Assembly (NCBI GenBank): GCA_963932145.1
Contig: OZ010603.1
Span: 78,173,688-78,237,687 of the forward strand
Direction: 5' to 3'
Length of the DNA stretch: 64,000 bases
DNA from: Acanthosepion lycidas
Taxonomy: Eukaryota; Mollusca; Cephalopoda; Sepiida; Sepiidae
The translations under genes were made by a program, and so were the position numbers. Below the pieces are notes generated by a model. That model searched no databases, was not told the origin of the DNA, and saw nothing but the letters and a program-made list of their open reading frames with translations. Every line of letters starts with the position of its first letter. Position 1 is the stretch's first letter. This document shows positions 52,090 through 63,679 of the stretch, one piece after another.

Positions 52090-52734
52090 ATTTTTCCTCT
52101 GTGTTCAATCATGGCTCTTCACAACTTCCTATAATTTGCATCTCTTAGCCATGTTTGTCTTTTTACTGTCTTTCTCACTCCCCTTTCTGCCATCCATTTA
52201 CACAAGCTTGTTAGCTAGGTTGATCATGGCTCTCCACAACTTCCTATCCTTTGTAACTCTTAGCCATGTTTGTCTTTTCACTATCTTTCCCGCTCCCTGT
52301 TCTGTCATCCATTTACACAAGCTTGTCACGTAGGTTGATCATGGCTCTCCACAACTTCCTATCCTTTGAAACTCTTAGCCATGTTTGTCTTTTTGCCATC
52401 TTTCCCACTCCCTGTTCTGCCATCCATTTACACAAGCTTGTTAGGTAGATTGATCATCGCTCTCCACAACTTCCTATCTTTTGTAACTGTTCATAAGATT
52501 TGCTGTCTTTTTTACTATCCTTACTCCCCATTATGCAATCTATTTGCACAATATTGTGAGCTAAGTTACACGCTGTTTCACTCCACCTCATCATCATGCC
52601 CTATAAGTGTCAAATTCTCCCAGCTTTCTTTCCTCATTATATGTCCTTAAAATTTCAATTCTCCTTCTAGGAAGACTGCTTTGTTTTCCTGAAGACTTCC
52701 TCATTTCCATGGACTAAGCATTTTCAGTATAATG
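52090..52734 (-). pseudogene. LINE family B fragment with a 115-base tandem expansion
   Basis: The block ATGGCTCTCCACAACTTCCT recurs at 52111, 52226, 52341 and (as ATCGC) 52456, exactly 115 bases apart. Each unit is the antisense LINE B 3' terminus. Downstream (52560-52720) the single-copy C-terminal region continues. Confidence 0.82.
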
Positions 52735-52990
52735 TACAAACAGTGGTGTCATACATTAAAACCGTCTCTACAGTGGCTCGAAAGAATCTTCTTTTGGGAT
52801 TGTCTAGTAGATCAGATTTCCAGATTACATCCATTTTATTCAAAGCTTTAGCTATGCGAAATTTCACGTCCTTTTCAATAGAAATTATTTCGCTTCCTAG
52901 GTATGTAAAAGATTAGACAGATTTTGTCGATTCACCTAGGACAGTTTGTATTGAGCTTTTCTGGTTGAAACAAGTTCAGAGGCATTGACA
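52735..52990 (-). pseudogene. LINE family B2 fragment, uninterrupted copy
   Basis: The minus strand reads LTYLGSEIISIEKDVKFRI, AKALNKMDVIWKSDLLDNPK, RRFFRATVETVLMYDTTV. It covers the site where the 51118-52080 copy carries an LTR. Confidence 0.82.
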
Positions 52991-53099
52991 TAGAGTCCAA
53001 CATTGGTGGCAGCATTTTCTAGACGATAAGTAGAGCATAGTCTATAATTACCAATCATAGGCTATACACTGCTCATATACAAGTACAGATGTGAAGAGG

Positions 53100-53870
53100 C
53101 GGGCACTGATTATTAAACATTCCGCACCATATTTCAAACGAATCTACTACCAGAAAACATTATATATCTGGTTTCTCTCTCGAGGCAAATGTACGACTAA
53201 TAAGGATGTCGGAGGTAGGGGTGTTATGCTGATGACATAGGTATACATAGTTGTGATAAGAATGATCTTGAACAGAAAATCAGCATCCTCTATCAAGTTT
53301 TCCAAGAAATAGGACTCACCATTTCAAAACAGAAAGTATGATCCGGAATTGGAATGAAAGCAGTGATGGTACCTACCCTGAATCCATTATAAAAATTCAG
53401 GAAGTGGAAGTATTAGGTTGGTGCAAAAATAATGTCGTTTTCTCACATAGTAACATATGTGAGAAAACGACATTGTTTTTGCACCAACCTAATAGTAAAT
53501 TCTAAACACTTCGAATACTTCGGTGTATAGATCAGTTATTACAAATTTAGTATAAGTGATAAAGGAATTGATCATAGAACAGGCTGTGCTCTGGATAGTT
53601 TCGCCTAATACCGAAAATTGCCTCGTCAGGTCGAGATTTTCATATGAATGCCATGCATAGCGCCAAACACGTTCAAAAATATCTAAACTGTCAGCGGGAT
53701 GCAACTGCTTTCTAAGATCAATTATTAAAATTGGCTTCGAGCCAATGAATACTGTAGGCCATTAACCTCGTGGAATGTTGCTACAGAATCACAAAAAAGA
53801 AACTGTATCAAGTAACAGAAACCACATCACTTGAGAACTTTCAACATCAACAACTAAAAATGGATAGCAA
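53100..53870 (+). pseudogene. LINE reverse transcriptase fragment interrupted by a MITE
   Basis: YADD (53225-53236) is followed by IGIHSCDKNDLEQKISILYQ and VFQEIGLTISKQKV, then a stop. Further on it reads KIQEVEV, the MITE insertion at 53413-53492, then VNSKHFEYFGV and SDKGIDHRTGCALDSF. Removing the MITE and one TA leaves the frame continuous over the junction. Other stops and shifts show it was already decaying or has decayed since. Confidence 0.8.
53413..53492. mobile_element. MADE1-like mariner MITE, copy 6 (80-base variant)
   Basis: TTAGGTTGGTGCAAAAATAA to its inverse, TA-flanked. The centre differs from the other copies (GTTTTCTCACATAGTAACAT) and the TGACGTAA block is missing. Its 80-base length equals that of human Made1. 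Confidence 0.92.
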
Positions 53871-54054
53871 ATGCTACTCGAAGACAATACAATAATGTAA
53901 TCAAAATGTTAACGTTCCACTAATAAATAAAATAAAAGTCTGTCTATATTTCTGAGATGAGGTTTTTGTATATTATTTACATTGTTCGGACTGTTGGCAT
54001 CATCTTTATTGCCATATTCACGAAGTTTCGGGATCTAACTTTTCCCAGATAGTT

Positions 54055-54740
54055 AAATTCTTCTTCTTCTTCTTCTTCTTCTTCTTCTTCTTCTTCTTTA
54101 TGCGCGGTGTCCTATCAGGACGTAGGAGATCATGGCTCTCCACAATTTCCTGTCCCTTGTAGATCTTAATAAATTTTGTCTTTTTCTTATTTCTCCTAAA
54201 ACCCTTCTCATTCATTTACTCAAGCTCACTAAGTATGTTATGCATTGTCTTCTGTCTCTCTTACCTACAATCAGTCCTGTGAGTATCAGATTTTCCAAAC
54301 CCTCTTTCCTCATGTGCCCAAGAAATTTCATCTGTCTCTTCCTAATGTTAAGTATAAGTTTCCTTTTTGTCTCTATTTTCTCTAAAACTTCGCCGTTGCT
54401 CACATGTTCGATCCATAGTATCCTCCTGTAGAACCACATTTCTCTTGCTTCAAGTCTCTTCTTCATCGTTGAGGTAATTGCCCAGCATTCACTGCCAATA
54501 TAGGAGAACAAATATCACATAACAGTTCAGTAGCATTTACTTTGTTTCTAACGAAGTTTTTCTGTTTCTTAATACTTTGCTTAGCTTTTAGAATGCATCT
54601 TTGTCTATCGCTCTTATTTTCTAGTAATGTCGTGTATAAACGACCATATTTACAAAAATCGGCACGTTTATATATACACAGAAAAAAAATCAAAATACTT
54701 TTAAAAAAAAATTGGGGATCGATGAATCGTCGATCGTAAG
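54055..54740 (-). pseudogene. LINE family B, C-terminal fragment with (GAA)n end
   Basis: The minus strand reads YIGSECWAITSTMKKRLEAR, EMWFYRRILWIEHVSNGEVL, EKIETKRKLILNIRKRQMKF, LGHMRKEGLENLILTGLIVG and KRDRRQCITYLVSLSK, ending in (GAA)n (54060-54097 on the plus strand as TTC). It is the best preserved family B copy in the window. Confidence 0.87.
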
Positions 54741-54919
54741 CTTTTCATTTATTATTATTAAATATAGTTTTTACTTAACAATATCAGCTAACCTCTATAA
54801 ATTAATACAGAATTTTAAAAGAGTTGAAACTTTATAAATTATTATAACTCATTATAATATAAATTTTATAAACTAGAAGTGAACTGGCATCGAAATGAAA
54901 GGCCTTCTTTGACAGCCTT

Positions 54920-55032
54920 TAAACCAGTCTATAAAATATTCAAATTTAAAACCTCTTAACTGCTGTTGTTCTTCCCAGCTCCACCATAACCCGGGATAGT
55001 AGCACATGTTAGGGCTTAAGTTATGGGCAAAT
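54920..55032 (-). repeat. Third copy of the 13010-13640 element
   Basis: The minus strand CCTAACATGTGCTACTATCC, CGGGTTATGGTGGAGCTGGG and AGAACAACAGCAGTTAAGAG parallels 13494-13560. Confidence 0.6.
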
Positions 55033-55084
55033 AATGAACCTCCTAAAAAACAACAGTATATTATTATCGAAAAATTGACAACAA

Positions 55085-55790
55085 TATATTTTTTAATGAA
55101 ATTACCAACAACATATGTATATAGCAAAATAACCAACAATATATATATTATAGTAAAATGACCAACAATACATTTTTATAGTAAAATGACCAACAATACA
55201 TTTTATAGTAAAATGACCAACAATACATTTTTATAGCAAAATCACCAACAATAGATTTTTATAGTAAAATGACCAACAATACATTTTTATAGTAAAATGA
55301 CTAACAACACATTTTATAATAAAATGACCAACAATACATTTTTATAGTAAAATGACCAACAATACATTTTTATAGTAAAATGACTAACAACATATTTTAT
55401 AATAAAATGATAAACAATATATTTTTATAGTAAAATGACCAACAATACATTTTATAGTAAAATGACTAACAATATATTTTTATAGTAAAATGACCAACAA
55501 TACATTTTATAGTAAAATGACTAACAATACATTTTTCTAGTAAAATGACCAACAATACATTTTTCTAGTAAAATGACCAACAATATATTTTATAGTAAAA
55601 TTACCAACAGTACATTTTTACAGCAAAATGACAACCAGTACGACACTAAAATTATAATAATATATTTTTGTGGTAAAGTTACCAGCAACACATTTTTAAA
55701 ATTACCAACAATACATTTTTGTCGTGAAATTACCAGTAACATATTTTTTAATTACCAACAATACATTTTATTATCTACAAACTATATATC
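55085..55790. repeat. 27/28-base minisatellite, about 24 units
   Basis: The unit ACCAACAATACATTTTTATA plus GTAAAATG, alternating four or five Ts. Units degrade from about 55615. Short frames within it are artefacts. Confidence 0.96.
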
Positions 55791-55869
55791 TAAACATACG
55801 TTTGAACCTGAAAGTATAAAATTATGTACAAAATATGTGTAGTTGAAGCCATAAAACTGCATTAGAAAT

Positions 55870-55935
55870 ATTTAGATTTCGGCCTTAAATAACCCATAGA
55901 GGTGTTGATATGCCGCTAAACAAAATCAGCCAACA
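55870..55935 (+). repeat. SINE family S tail fragment
   Basis: TTAAATAACCCATAGAGGTG and TTGATATGCCGCTAAAC, the 3' part of family S. Confidence 0.6.
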
Positions 55936-55939
55936 ATCA

Positions 55940-57290
55940 ACCACCTTTAAAACCGACTTTAAATATACCTACGCTCTTTAACATGTAATTGTTCATTTTT
56001 TCGGTCCTGTGACTCTGAGAACTGGTAGAGCCACCGTTGGCGGCAAGGTTGAAGACGAGAACCAAGACTAAGCGCGCCTAACCCCAAAGACTGCAACGGT
56101 GGAACAAGCGGGTGATGATTACAACAGTTCAAAACTGTTGAACCAGTGAAAGAAGAGGGCTACGCATGATGGACATACTACAAAAAGCGTCACTCAGGAT
56201 TACAATAGTGTCAGTGGCAGTCTGTTGTAGTTTCATGAATGAATTCTGCATGTCTTATTTCATATTTGGCACAGAGAAAGCTCTAGAAATCCATTCTGTG
56301 GTCACTTCCAGGCGAGTTGAGATCCACCTTAAACAAATTCACGCCATTGGCACTTTCTTCTACTCTGATTTTCTTTAACTTCCAACCAACTCTTGCAAGG
56401 TCAAGCGATGATAGGGAATGGACGACGGGAGCAGGTTTTGGTGGAACTGAAAAATTCCAGTCCTGAACCTGCACGTTGGCAGTGAATTTAGTCATCAGTG
56501 CCATCATCATAAAGGAAGCGATCAGCAAAGAAAAAACTTAAATTCTTGGATACGAGGTAAAGCCGCCGGCGGATCTGTCGTGGAGGAGGTGGGAAAGGGA
56601 TAAACATAAGCTCAAGACCGTACCAACTGGCTGTGTTCCATCACCATCGAAACCAAAAACTTAGGAACCGCCAGAAGAAGAAAGGAAGAAGTCGAATGAA
56701 AAGAGAGAAAGGCTCAACAAAATCAACCTCGTCCTCCAACAAAATTACCATGCTGTTAATGCCATCGGCTCTTCCATGCAAGAATTGGTCTTTTTAGTTA
56801 TCAATGCCATCATCATAAGAAAAGCGATCAACAAAGAAGTGATAAGCAAAGAAATTAAATTCTTGGATATAAGATAAAGCCGGCGATGATTCATTTTTTA
56901 TGCGTTTTACATATAAAAGTTGTTTTCAGATTGTCTTCTAAACGATTGTATTTTTAAGCATTTGAAGTGGTTTTTATATTTAAAAAAGATTGTCACATTT
57001 TCAACTCGACTGACAGAAGCGCTTCCTGTGTTTATGCTATCAGCGCGAGAACACATGCTATGGTGAATGGCATTTAATAGCGAAAAGGACAGTCCCCGGC
57101 CATAAGAATAATAACACCTGCTGAGAACTCTTAAACTGTACTGAAGTGTCTATTCAACAGCTTAATATTCGGATGCCATGGTTATCTCTTCCTGGTAGAA
57201 TTCATAAACTAGAAACGTTCGTTTTAGCAGCTGTGAAGCGTTTCTTTTTGTTCAGTTTGTTTCATTGGTTGCGACATTCTTCTTCATTTT
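55940..57290. other. Unannotated interval with a direct repeat
   Basis: GTGCCATCATCATAAAGGAA..AATTCTTGGATACGAGG (56497-56556) recurs diverged at 56805-56875. An 81-residue minus-strand frame (56528-56283) overlaps the first copy and matches nothing I recognise. Higher GC than the surroundings suggests a former exon or transposon, but this is unproven. Confidence 0.4.
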
Positions 57291-57311
57291 TCACTAATTG
57301 AATAAAGAAAA

Positions 57312-57312
57312 C

Positions 57313-57360
<48 letters not shown>

Positions 57361-57423
57361 CCTTCTTCTCCGTCTTCTTCTTGGCTACCTTCGTCCTCTC
57401 CTTCTATATCTCCGTCTGCCCAC

Positions 57424-57475
<52 letters not shown>

Positions 57476-57640
57476 GTTGTTGTTGTTGTTGATGTTATTG
57501 TTTTTCTTATTCTTGTTCTTCTACCCTCCTTTTGTTCTTCTCTTCCTATTCTTCTTTGTCTCCTCCTACTGCTCCTCGTCATCTTCTTCTCCTCCTCCTC
57601 CTCCCTCTTGTTTGTTTTCATCAGTTTTTTTTTCCTTGAC
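57312..57640. repeat. Trinucleotide cluster (TTA)n, (TTG)n, (CTT)n, (TCC)n
   Basis: (TTA)n at 57315-57360 and 57424-57474, then TTG and TCT/TCC-rich sequence to about 57605. All open frames here are low complexity. Confidence 0.96.
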
Positions 57641-57867
57641 CTCATTGTAACATATTTTTCCGAAATCTGTATATAGTGCGCCTAAAATTATTGGTAGGAT
57701 TTCAAGTTCGCCCCGACTTCAAGAATTTTGAGAACTACTGTTGTAGCGTGTAGCAGTCAAAAAACACCTTGTCCAAGAACTTGAAATAATTTTCTGTATG
57801 GCTGGTTCTACACAATGGAGTGAGTATATGGTAATTATATCCACGATACCAAGTTTATGGAGTCATG

Positions 57868-58260
57868 GTAGAGTCAGGAGGCATGGTAGAGTAATGGATT
57901 GAGGAATCGGCGATCAGAGTTCGAATTCCAGTCGAGTTCATTGCATAAACCAATGTGGTATGGTATGAATCCATCTCCAACAACCAGTCGAGGAGAAGGA
58001 AAACTCTAAACTCAAACCACCTGCTACCTTGTATGTCCTGCTTCTTTAGGCAAAGGTAACTTCAAAAACAAATCCACCTCGCTTGGAAGAAAGAAACCGG
58101 TCCCCCTACTTCGAGCTATGACAGAAAATAAAGGGCTCCTTTGGCTTTGTACAACTGTTTGAACAAACACAAGCATGGCGCCGTGGCCGTCTCTGATTTC
58201 GGACTATTCGCCTATGGGTGTGTCACCTACGGTACTTTAACCGACGACAAGTGCTAAGAC
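57868..58260 (+). mobile_element. tRNA-derived SINE
   Basis: The head GGTAGAGTAATGGATTGAGG (A box) and GAGTTCGAATTCCAGTCGAG (B box) is followed by GTGGTATGGTATGAATCC, a shared module (AGAAGGAAAACTCTAAACTC, also at 5290) and a distal part CATGGCGCCGTGGCCGTC..CGCCTATGGGTG. The 3' end is not certain. Confidence 0.65.
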
Positions 58261-58269
58261 AAGTGCACT

Positions 58270-58699
58270 CAAACGAACTGAGAAACAGATTTTGAAGAGA
58301 AACTATTCAAATATATGTAATATCCAAATAAAGAATACAACATGAAGAAAAAGAAGTGTTTGCAGACAATGTGTGTCTGCAGACTTAGCTTAGGAGAACA
58401 AATTGACAGTAATCTTATCAACAGTCCTTTCAGTCATCAACTAGCTTCTTTAGAGAGTAGTAAGTTCTCTTAAGGCTGTTGGCTCCCCTCTTCTGTCACC
58501 TGATGCCACTCTCTGGGACTAGTAGTGAAGGAAGCAACTTTATTTTGTGCTGCCGCGTGACCTTACAGCGGCAGCCATTACTCTTTTCTTTAGCATCCTC
58601 GTTTTATTCTGTGCTTGATTATGTTATTTTCCGATTGATTTTTCTAAATACTAATAATTAGTCTGATGGTTCAGTTTAAAAAAATGTATTATTAGACAC
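58270..58699. other. Unannotated interval
   Basis: No gene recognised. Ordinary AT-rich sequence. Confidence 0.5.
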
Positions 58700-59190
58700 G
58701 CTTCTACTACTACTACTTCTTCTTCTTCTTCTTCTATGCACTGTGTCCCTTCAAGACGTTGGTGATGATGTCTTTCCAAAATTTATTGTCCTTTGTAGCT
58801 CTTAACAATGTTTGTCTTTTTGCTCTGCTCCGCCATCCATTCACTCAAGCTCGCCAGGCAGGCTTTTCTCTTACTTTCAATCATTCCTGGGAGCATCAAA
58901 TTTCTCAAGCCTTTTTTCCTCTTTATCTGCCCCAGAAATTTCAAGTGTCGTTAAGTGTTCTTTTTGTTGCTATTTTCTCTAGAACTTCATCGCTGCTCAC
59001 ATGTTTAGTTCATGGTATTCGCAGCATTCTTCTGGAGAACCATATATCTGTTGATTCAAGTTTCTTTTTCATTTGTGATGAGATTGTATAGCATTCACTG
59101 CCATATAGGATAAATCGACGGGAGTGATCACTATATAGATTAGGAACAATCCTGGAGTTGTAGAATAAATATCGCTTCACATAATAAGTC
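58700..59190 (-). pseudogene. LINE family B, C-terminal fragment
   Basis: The minus strand reads LYGSECYTISSQMKKKLEST, DIWFSRRMLRIP, a VSSDEVL remnant and GKEMHH-like decayed parts, ending in (GAA)n/(GTA)n at 58702-58737. Confidence 0.8.
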
Positions 59191-59199
59191 ATTGTAAAT

Positions 59200-59811
59200 G
59201 TGTTGTAACCTAGGAAGAGTTGCTGAATGAGGAATAACCTAAACGGAGGTTGGAAATGAAATGGTAATCTTTATAGCATCAACAAAATACAATACTCGCC
59301 AGCGGCATGAAGTAGGTAAACCACTCATAGTGGTGGACTACTTAGACAGCATATTACCCCCCACTTACAATAGTGTCCAACGTATTTATGAGGACATACC
59401 CATTTTCATAGGTACGGTATATATAATAAAATGTTTCTAAGGAAAACAGATATCGCATACTTATCGTGTAAATGTAAATTTATCCTGACAAATGTACCAA
59501 CATAAGATTGTTAATTCCATATTCATTAAAAGAAAAACATGGACGTGCATGACAGAAACATTGTACTGTATCTCCTCTTATCAGCCATTTTAAATTTTCA
59601 TAAATTTTTTAAAACTCTAACGGCGAGTTTCACATAGATATGAGTAATATTAATTAACGTGTATCTTTTATAATAAGTGTAAATGATACTCGACAACATG
59701 TCACTTTTAAGACACGAGAATCTTTTTGCAACAGTGACGCGTGTTGAAATCCTCGCAGTATTTAATATTGTTGAAATTATCGCTAACGTTTTGTGTCGAG
59801 ATTTACAAACT
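59200..59811. other. Unannotated interval
   Basis: No recognised gene. The part nearest 59811 may be the non-coding 3' portion of the Helitron relic. Confidence 0.45.
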
Positions 59812-60135
59812 CTACGTTTCGTTCACTTTCGCAAAACCAATCGATGAAATTTGAATAAGCTGATTATTTCGGAAAAGTATTTTGACAAAACGATTTAATA
59901 ATTTCTTTAATTTAATTTTTTTCCCCTTTTCCTTTTTAACAGCGAAGAATAAATTCTTAGGATTTCTTACACTTGAACATGCAGCATTCAACTGGCCATG
60001 CGTAAATTTTTCTTTCTGGAGCCAATTTCCAACTTTTTGAAGTGTTTGGCCCTGTGGTTTGCTTATAGTTCTCGTAAACGCTGAGTAAACTGGAAACTGG
60101 ATTCTTGTATATAAAAAAACTTTAAAGATATGCAA
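59812..60135 (-). pseudogene. Helitron-type PIF1 helicase, C-terminal fragment
   Basis: The minus strand reads TRIQFPVYSAFTRTISKPQG, QTLQKVGNWLQKEKFTHGQL and NAACSSVRNPKNLFFAVKK, matching the last motifs of PIF1/RecD-type helicases (the AFTRTISKPQGQT block and the HGQL..A.S.VR block). About 55 informative residues survive, then a lysine-rich tail. Neither Rep domain nor Helitron termini were found. A host PIF1 exon is less likely because no splice-like flanks are seen. Confidence 0.72.
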
Positions 60136-60678
60136 AAATCAATATAGCATTTTTATTATATTATCTGGTATTTGTCATTTTAATCATTAAATAGTTGTTT
60201 TTTTAAATAGTGGGGGTATCTTGTATGTTAAATAATAAAACTTTAAAGTTTTCAAAGAATTTTAATGAAAATTTATTGTATTAAGCTACGCCGTGTAGTA
60301 GAACCAATTGTACTTTGTACCCCATTAACTGTCTGCAGGTCTCCTTAAAATTTGGTTTAGATTGGTCAATGTATGGCTATTTTAGAGGGTGAGACGGACT
60401 AACAGAAGTCACAGAATTTTATATATAGATGGCAAAAGTTTTTATAAATCTTACCAAATTTTGCTAGTATTAATACCCAGCATTATTGTTTTATTATAAA
60501 CATATTATATATTCCTTTTCATAAGCATATAAGAGCACTCTGCTTTAAATAATACTTAAAATTATTTTAACAATTGTGAAAAGAACATTATATTTCGGGA
60601 ACACTATTAAAACACCCACCCCTTTTGAAAAATCGCTAAGCGTGAAACAGAACTATAATTGAGTAAAGGAAACAAAAG
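60136..60678. other. Unannotated AT-rich interval
   Basis: No gene or repeat recognised. Confidence 0.5.

Positions 60679-60731
<53 letters not shown>
60679..60731. repeat. (TA)n microsatellite
   Basis: A pure TA run followed by GTATGTATGTGTGTG. Confidence 0.97.
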
Positions 60732-60735
<4 letters not shown>

Positions 60736-61129
60736 TGTATGTATGTGTGTGTGTGCAGTAATCGACTGCCAATGTTTAGATGTCTATTTTTATCACATTT
60801 CTCAATGTGCATATAAATAATCCACCATTTATATGGAAGTTAGTAAAATACAATAAAAAAACGAAATTGTCGGTTAGTTTTATCAAGAAATATTTGAATA
60901 AATTTCTACTGCTTAAGTGTATGTTACATAGACTGGCCGGCCAAAAGCCATAGGAGAAAGCCAAGTATGATGTAGGAACTCTCAACCGTGGCACAGTGCG
61001 GCGAATGGACGTGACATCGGTTGAACAATAGAATGGATGGGCCTTTTGCTTCCATCTTCATAAGTCTGCTATTCGTTTATGTATTTCCACATCTGGTTTG
61101 GTGCTTCTGCTATATATTTAGAGATTCTG

Positions 61130-61260
61130 GGCACCTCGATGTGGAGTAATGGTTAGCAAGCTTGAGACAAGCTAGAAACAATTTTGATCCCCAATGGGTG
61201 TTCCATACTTCCAGCCTTGTGGCACATCTGAGCTACGCTTGGAAAATCACTATATTTAGA
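61130..61260 (+). repeat. tRNA-like SINE fragment
   Basis: GCACCTCGATGTGGAGTAAT and GGTTAGCA (A-box-like), ATTTTGATCCCCAA (degenerate B box), and the CCTTGTGGCACATCTGAGC 3' module. Confidence 0.55.
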
Positions 61261-61261
61261 G

Positions 61262-61510
61262 ATTCTTGACAAAATCCAAAGAAGAATCTGCAATGTTATC
61301 GATCCTAATCTGGCATCTCGGCTTCCGACACATTCCTACAGCAGCATCGTAGATTTCATGTGCATTTTGTATGAATATTTTCATGGTAATTGTCCTAATG
61401 AACTTTTAGCTATGATATTATGGACTTTACGAATTTAAGCGCAGTAACAGATTGGCAACAAGGTCTCATCATTTTACATGTTTAACTGGCTAGATGTAAC
61501 CGTAAGTTCT
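61262..61510 (+). pseudogene. LINE family A fragment
   Basis: It reads RRICNVIDPNLASRLP, then FHGNCPNELLAMI, with stops. Confidence 0.7.
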
Positions 61511-61744
61511 ATGCTGGCAGTTTCTTCTTTTGATCCGTAACATACTCGTTGACAATACAAATATAATAGCCTCATCCATATGTAAAAAATGGCTAAAAAT
61601 AATGGAAGCATTATTAATTAAAAAGCAAAAGCCAATACTCAGTAACATCAAATATGAACTCGGTCACGGTGTGCTGAATATGGTACACGCTATTTTTTAT
61701 TTTTCCATCAACTATTTATTTTGCGCTTATTTTAAACCAATACA

Positions 61745-61985
61745 AGGCCCAATGGCCACTCAAGATAGACGGTTATTTAATGAGATTGTTTTAAGGGAGG
61801 CCGAAAGAGGGAGTAAGAAGTCCATATTGTGAGGACGTGTAGGATAGACATCGGTTGACCCTGGACTTGAAGAAACCAAGATTGTAGCGACGCTTCCTTT
61901 CGGAAGATTGTGTCAGAAAGTGATAGTTCTGGAGAAGAAGCTGTCCAAGTAGAACTTCTTCCTTACAAATGGTTACAAGAAGGGA
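61745..61985 (-). pseudogene. LINE family A, C-terminal fragment
   Basis: The minus strand reads LGFFKSRVNRCLSYTSSQYG, parallel to FKSRVNRFLSYIS at 43370-43570. Confidence 0.65.
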
Positions 61986-62017
61986 ATAGAGATGATTTGC
62001 GAACGTGAACATGATAT

Positions 62018-62135
62018 TCCCGTTTTTTTTTTTTTTTTTTTTTCTTCAAACAGTTTATACAAAAGAAAGTTTTATTAAGAATATACGTCTCTGCAGGGAT
62101 CGAACCTGCATTCTCTTTTATCCAGGCGTGTTTTA
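62018..62135 (-). repeat. tRNA-like fragment with adjacent T-run
   Basis: The minus strand 62135-62080 includes TGCAGGTTCGATCCCTGCA, a perfect T-arm with canonical B box, then GAGACG. A T25 run at 62022-62044 is the complement of an A-run on that strand, consistent with a retroposed tail. Confidence 0.6.
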
Positions 62136-62229
62136 TTGTTCGAGTATAAAGTATTCCACAAAGACAATGACTTAATTTTCTTTAATAAAACTTTCTATAT
62201 CTAGACAGAAGAACATTAATTTCACTGTT

Positions 62230-62582
62230 TTAACAAAATGGAATTTCTACTGGCGTTTTTCATCAATATAACACAAGTTCCCATCCATTGACAATTATGA
62301 TGAAACTGGTTCCAGGAAGACTGTCTTTCCTCAGTGTTTATTCTTTTGGTATTGTTTGTATCGCTATTCAGTTTCTCTCTTCATATTTCCTCTGCGCAGC
62401 CTCTTTCATTGTTTGAAGAAAGTGGAATTTCTACTGAAGGTTTTCATCAAGATAACACAAATCCACCTATTGACAATTAAGATGAAACTGGTCCCTGGAA
62501 GACTAACTTTTACTATAGTTTATTCTTTTGGTATTGTTTGTGTCGCTATTCAGTTTCTCGTTTCATGTTCCCTCTGAGCAGC
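62230..62582 (+). repeat. Direct duplication, about 184 bases
   Basis: TGGAATTTCTACTG at 62239 and 62423, TATTCTTTTGGTATTGTTTG at 62339 and 62521, and CGCTATTCAGTTTCTC in both. The second copy ends next to an LTR. Confidence 0.85.
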
Positions 62583-62587
62583 TATAT

Positions 62588-62817
62588 TGTTGTGGCCTTG
62601 TTAGGGCCAGAAATAAAGACACAAAGAGGGAAATTGAGTTAAACAAATATATTAAGAGAAGCAGTAATACAAACATATACAAACGAGAGTGTTACAGCAA
62701 GAATGTTCGGTCCGATTGTCACAGCTAACTGCTGGAAACTTCCCTCTCCAAAAGGCAGTACCTGCTCCTATTTATAGCTGGCAGAGTCCATGCGTGCGTG
62801 TGTAAATTACCATAACA
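62588..62817 (-). mobile_element. Solo LTR, 230 bases
   Basis: It starts TGTTGTGGCC and ends CCATAACA. The flanks TATAT (62583-62587) and CATAT (62818-62822) differ at one base. The minus strand has CAGCTATAAATAGGAGC about 45 bases in, a good TATA box, which sets the orientation. Confidence 0.8.
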
Positions 62818-62909
62818 CATATCCATGGTGATTTATTTGCCATTCCCTCAATTTTTTTTTTGCAGTGTTCATATAATTGATTTTCTTATTGTGTCTCCTG
62901 TGTTTCTGT

Positions 62910-63365
62910 TTATCTTGCTTTAATGTTGACTTTGCACTGTCTTGTATGCTCACCTTTGCTTAATACTCTAAGCCACTTAAGGTAGAGTGTTTCTGTTAAA
63001 ATGGTTATGATGAATGAGGTATGTGATATGCATGAAGGAAGAGGTGGTGGGAAGTGAATATTATGAGGATAAGGAGGATAGATAACGATTGACCCTTGTA
63101 AGAGTATAGTGTTCAGGGAAGCATCCACCGGGAGTCTGTTCCACAAACTTCTTAGGAAAAAAACTGAGTGGAACTTTTCACTTACATTTGGAATATGGGG
63201 GGGGGTGATTCGACTCCATGGAAGAGCCAAGCAGTAAAGGATTGAACTATTGGAACCAAACTGAACATTTTCTATAGAAAAATCGATAGGATAGATAGGT
63301 TTGCAATGTTGGATCTGACGGGAGGGGTGCGCAGGGTGGAGAATAAGTCTCCCCCGGCAAGACAC
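62910..63365 (-). pseudogene. LINE C-terminal fragment, open for 151 codons
   Basis: The frame contains EKFHSVFFLRSLWNRLPVDA, the conserved FFPRT..LWNRLP-type block near the C-terminus of LINE reverse transcriptases. The rest of the frame has no motif I recognise. The open length is probably accidental. Confidence 0.65.
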
Positions 63366-63679
63366 TGTAAACCATTCTAAACCCTATCGCGTAAGTGAAA
63401 ATCGAACACCATCATATATATGTCATCAAAACTCCATCTTTTGGTCTAATCTGACTTTGGCAACTATAAAACTTAGAAAGAAGAGTCGAGTATTTTTTTT
63501 GGAGAAGTCAAAGGAACCGACCATTTTTCAAGTATCTTTAGCAACGTGCCGTATATAGGAGTTCCACTTGAGGTCTTGAATTCAAACAGATGTGAAACTG
63601 TTCATCACGGCTAGAGAAAACGCACAGTCTGCTCTGTGATGAAGAAAGCCAGTTTTCCACAATATTCTTTTTCTTTTAT

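Noticed and set aside
56283..56528. 81-residue minus-strand gene
   Set aside because: It overlaps a diverged direct repeat whose second copy does not keep the frame, and no domain is recognised.
57298..57650. Poly-Tyr, poly-Leu and poly-Ile/Arg frames
   Set aside because: Trinucleotide repeats read in different frames.
62910..63365. Novel 151-residue gene
   Set aside because: The only recognisable block is a LINE C-terminal signature. Nothing else supports a host gene.
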